Shown here piece by piece: positions 61,503 to 64,000 of a DNA stretch of 64,000 nucleotides. Position numbers and translations under genes: made by a program. Source of the DNA: Candolleomyces eurysporus (lineage: Eukaryota; Basidiomycota; Agaricomycetes; Agaricales; Psathyrellaceae); NCBI GenBank assembly GCA_027579435.1, contig JANBPK010000855.1, positions 62,001 to 126,000 on the forward strand. Direction: 5' to 3'. Each line of letters begins with the position of its first letter. Position 1 is the stretch's first letter. The notes beneath the pieces are model-generated. The model worked only from the letters and a program-made list of their open reading frames with translations, ran no database searches and was not told the DNA's origin.

Positions 61503-61567
61503 CACTCTTCGGAGAGTGCAATACACTGCGCCTAACCGTAAACTGCTGGACCGATTAGGCGCAGTGT
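61503..61567. repeat. Two adjacent inverted repeats in the N5-N6 gap
   Basis: CACTCT at 61503-61508 and AGAGTG at 61513-61518 enclose the tetraloop tcgg. Directly after, acactgcgcctaa (61523-61535) and ttaggcgcagtgt (61555-61567) form a perfect 13-bp inverted repeat around a 19-nt spacer. They could fold as RNA or DNA hairpins; no gene is seen in 61089-61732. They could be the end of a small mobile element, a factor-binding site or chance. Confidence 0.5.
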
Positions 61568-61648
61568 GCAGAACATAATTCTGAGTTGGGTCTCTAATCA
61601 TTGAAATTGGGCTGAGGGCTAGTCAATTTCGTAATGATTTTACTACAA

Positions 61649-61663
61649 ACATGACGCCAAACA
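61649..61663 (+). promoter_or_regulatory. Possible upstream element (N6 copy, diverged)
   Basis: acatgacgccaaaca resembles the attagacgctcaaca core and ends about 70 bp before the N6 start. It is the most diverged copy and a weak call. Confidence 0.25.
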
Positions 61664-61732
61664 GATGGAAAACACGGGTAACTACTGCGAGGTATACCGC
61701 CAACCCAACTTTTCTAAATCCCACAACATCCT

Positions 61733-64000
61733 ATGGCCAGCAATTTCCAGGGCGCTCACGATTTCAATGTCAACAAGCTCAAAATCGATGTTACCAACGT
61801 ATCCTCGTCGGCATTTGATCCATTGAGGGGTGAGCCGTGCTCAGTGTCGTGTCGAGCATCCACATTGCGGCTAACTATCATGATTTGCAGAGCTCGAATC
61901 TCGGATTGCAGCTGGAGCCATGCACGACTCCGCAGAGCGGTGCGATGCCCCGAGATGCCATCCAGAGACGCGGGTCGCTGTTCAAGACGACCTATTTAGC
62001 TGGGTCGTGCACGGAAACGAAGGATCCGAGGAACCAAAAAAGATCAAGTGGATTACAGGGCCAGCAGGGACAGGGAAGACAGCGATTATGGGATCGCTGG
62101 CACAGCGTTGCAAAGTGCATGGATTGCTGCCCGCATCTTTCTTCTTTGCATCCTGGTCAGCATCCATTGGTCGACGTAGGAAGACCGCATTCATCGCGAC
62201 CATCGCGCATCAGCTAGCAGAACATCAACAACACCTGAAAGACGCTATTGCCAGTGCAGTAGCTGAAAATCCCATCGTTTTCGAGAAGAACCTGGACGTT
62301 CAGATGGAGACACTCATCTTGGCCCCCCTCCGGAAGGTCGTACACCTTCCCAACGCTCCAGGATTGCGGGGAGTCATCATGATTGATGGCATGGACGAAT
62401 GCGAGGCGGAACAGTATCATGACTCGGAACCCACAGGATCTGGCCTCCGACCCAAGCTCGCTCAAGCACGAACTAAGGAGAAGGACCAATTGGAAATTTT
62501 GGAAGCCTTACGCAAAGCGGCATTGGACCCTGCCTTCCCGTTCCTCATTCTCATCGCCAGTCGCCCAGAACGAGTGTTTCGCGAGTTCTTCGATCCGGAA
62601 CACAGCTCCACTCCTTTCGCTCCCAAGCTTGACATAAACGAGGATTACGACGCAGGCACCGATATCGCTCTTTATCTTGAAGTCCAGTTCAGTCGAATTC
62701 GACGCCGGTACCGACTGAGTCCCTCATGGCCTCCCCCAGGGACGATCCAAACCTTGGTCGAGAATGCGTCAGGGCAATTCATTTATGCCTGCACCGTCAT
62801 TCGGTTTCTTGACGAGTCTCCGAAGTCGCCTCCAGATGCTTTACTCAACACGATTCTAGGGATGGAGATAACACCAACCTCGAACCCGTTCCGATTTCTC
62901 GACGCCCTCTACTCGCACATTCTGGAGTCGAGTCTGGATCCACTTCTCTCAATACGGTGGATAAACGCTATCAACCATTTCAATTATAACGAAGATCAGA
63001 TCCCGACATGGCCCAGTACGCGCACCACCCAATCCGACTCTGACGAGCTCGTCGAGATAGCGAACGCCGATGAGCTCTATTCCGCCAATCCCAAAAGCAG
63101 CCCCAATGCCGAACGGTCTCGTAGCTGGCATACCCCAGAACCTTACAATCATGATTCCCGTGAAGCCCATGATCTCGATATTCAAAAAGAGCCAAATGTT
63201 CTTGGCCCCGATATCGGCAATGTTTACCCCGATAGAGACGACTCCATCAGCGTGGAAGTTCTGAGTCTTACTTCCTTCCATTTAAATCTGTTGTTACAAA
63301 AGAATGACGGCGAAGCAGAGCATTTACTTGGCAATCTCCACTCTCTTGTTCGCATCCCACCCCCAGGCAACGTCGGTCGCGGTGCCCTATATGGCTTCTA
63401 CCACAAATCGCTGTTTGATTTCTTAAAGGACCCTGAACGCTGTGGTGCTTTGTACGTCACTCAGGATGAGCATTCGGAGTTCATCTGGGATAGAGTCCTT
63501 CAGGTGTATGAGAGTGAGTTTGTCTAAGATCTTTCTACGCGAGTGGTCCCGTGCTCATTTCTTTGCAGAGAGCGCGAATAGTAGCTTCGGCGGTAATCCA
63601 TACCCTGAAAGTTTCCTACAAATATTCTTTTTCCAGTTTCCCTTCCCGGCTTATTTGGGCTTCTACTCAATTCGATTTACAACACCCATTGTCGATTGGT
63701 GGGTATCAGAAGTCATCGCACAAAGCAAGCAGTCGCACTCGATACTCGCTCCACAACTCTGGAGAATCTTCTCCGCTGTCCACACCGAAGTGCGTTACGC
63801 TTAGTGCTTGGCAACATCAGGATTCATCGCTGATTTTCCTTTCTTTTCCTTAACCCTCAGTGCTCTTGGTATCGCTGTCACTCTTCATGCAAGCTTTGGA
63901 GTCGCTCCATCCTACGCCAGTGCGAATCATCCACTTGGAGGGTGCCGGGCTTGCTCTGGCCCATGCGAGCGAAAAGTAATGACGCAAAGAAGGAGTTCGA
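61733..64000 (+). CDS. NACHT NTPase N6 (NLR-like), cut by window end, with acidic insert
   Basis: Exons 61733-61829, 61891-63513, 63569-63789 and 63861 to beyond the window edge. Exon 1 is MASNFQGAHDFNVNKLKI with DVTNVSSSAFDPLR, so it begins like N1/N3 and ends like N5. Exon 2 has MHDSAERCDAPRCHPETR, Walker A GPAGTGKTAIMG, ASIGRRRKTAFIATIAHQ, Walker B VIMIDGMDECEAEQYHD, ILIASRPERVFREFF, ASGQFIYACTVIRFL and FYHKSLFDFLKD. Between AINHF and SFHLNLLLQK it carries an extra polar, acidic stretch of about 90 residues (63000-63270) absent from the other five. Exon 3 keeps the YPESF and DWWVSEVIA motifs, and the tail is CSWYRCHSSCKLWSRS, the most diverged of the set. The last visible codons read AKKEF. 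Confidence 0.87.

Noticed and set aside
45244..64000. Array as a CRISPR-like or bacterial defence island
   Set aside because: All genes contain spliceosomal introns, there are no short spaced repeats, and the NACHT proteins are of basidiomycete type.

Overview
The window is nuclear DNA of a filamentous basidiomycete, most likely an Agaricomycete. Genes on both strands are cut by many short GT..AG introns of roughly 47-80 nt, gene density is moderate, and the gene content fits: a CE4 chitin deacetylase, a fungal SLATT protein, F-box-like genes and NACHT proteins of the basidiomycete 'HDSAER..APKCHPxTR' type. I cannot name the species. Sixteen isolated N characters, nearly all beside homopolymer runs, suggest a pyrosequencing-type assembly, and a few of them break reading frames.

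Left part (1-44.3 kb). A scrambled NACHT pseudogene lies on the minus strand (378-1250), next to a dispersed repeat that recurs at 10704-11077. It is followed by an F-box gene (2980-5647), a split ABC transporter (6059-8816), a minus-strand SLATT two-TM protein (9241-10509), the 5'-3' exoribonuclease XRN1 (11338-16796, minus), GMP synthase (19753-22296, minus), a Myb transcription factor (27790-29316), an aldose 1-epimerase (32715-34437), a chitin deacetylase (35856-37093, minus), an ankyrin-MYND protein (37982-39471, minus), a Cys-cluster coiled-coil protein (39716-40795, minus) and an F-box/WD40 gene (41804-44273). These are mostly housekeeping or ordinary accessory genes, separated by gene-poor stretches of up to 5.5 kb.

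Right part (45.2-64 kb). Six co-oriented paralogous NACHT genes (called N1-N6 here) form a tandem array. Each has the same four-exon plan: a short first exon of about 30 codons with a GAHDF-like motif, a large NACHT exon, a third exon of about 200 nt with an ADWW motif, and a last exon coding a Cys-rich tail, C-x-W-Y-x-C-K-P-x-C-R-x-W-S-R-S. N6 runs off the right edge. Between the genes lie F-box-like relics and a decayed copy of the 3' end of the F-box/WD40 gene, so the array grew by segmental duplication with its flanks. First-exon type and NACHT-body type are shuffled between paralogues. A short motif (TTAGACGCTCAAC-like) sits about 70-135 bp upstream of the start codon of five of the six genes and of the distant pseudogene.

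Fungal NACHT proteins are NLR-like STAND NTPases linked in several ascomycetes to non-self recognition and regulated cell death. The array here looks like a fast-evolving cluster of that kind, with small proteins lacking WD40, ankyrin or TPR repeats and ending in a conserved Cys-rich tail that I do not recognise. The function of this system is inference; the architecture is read directly from the sequence.
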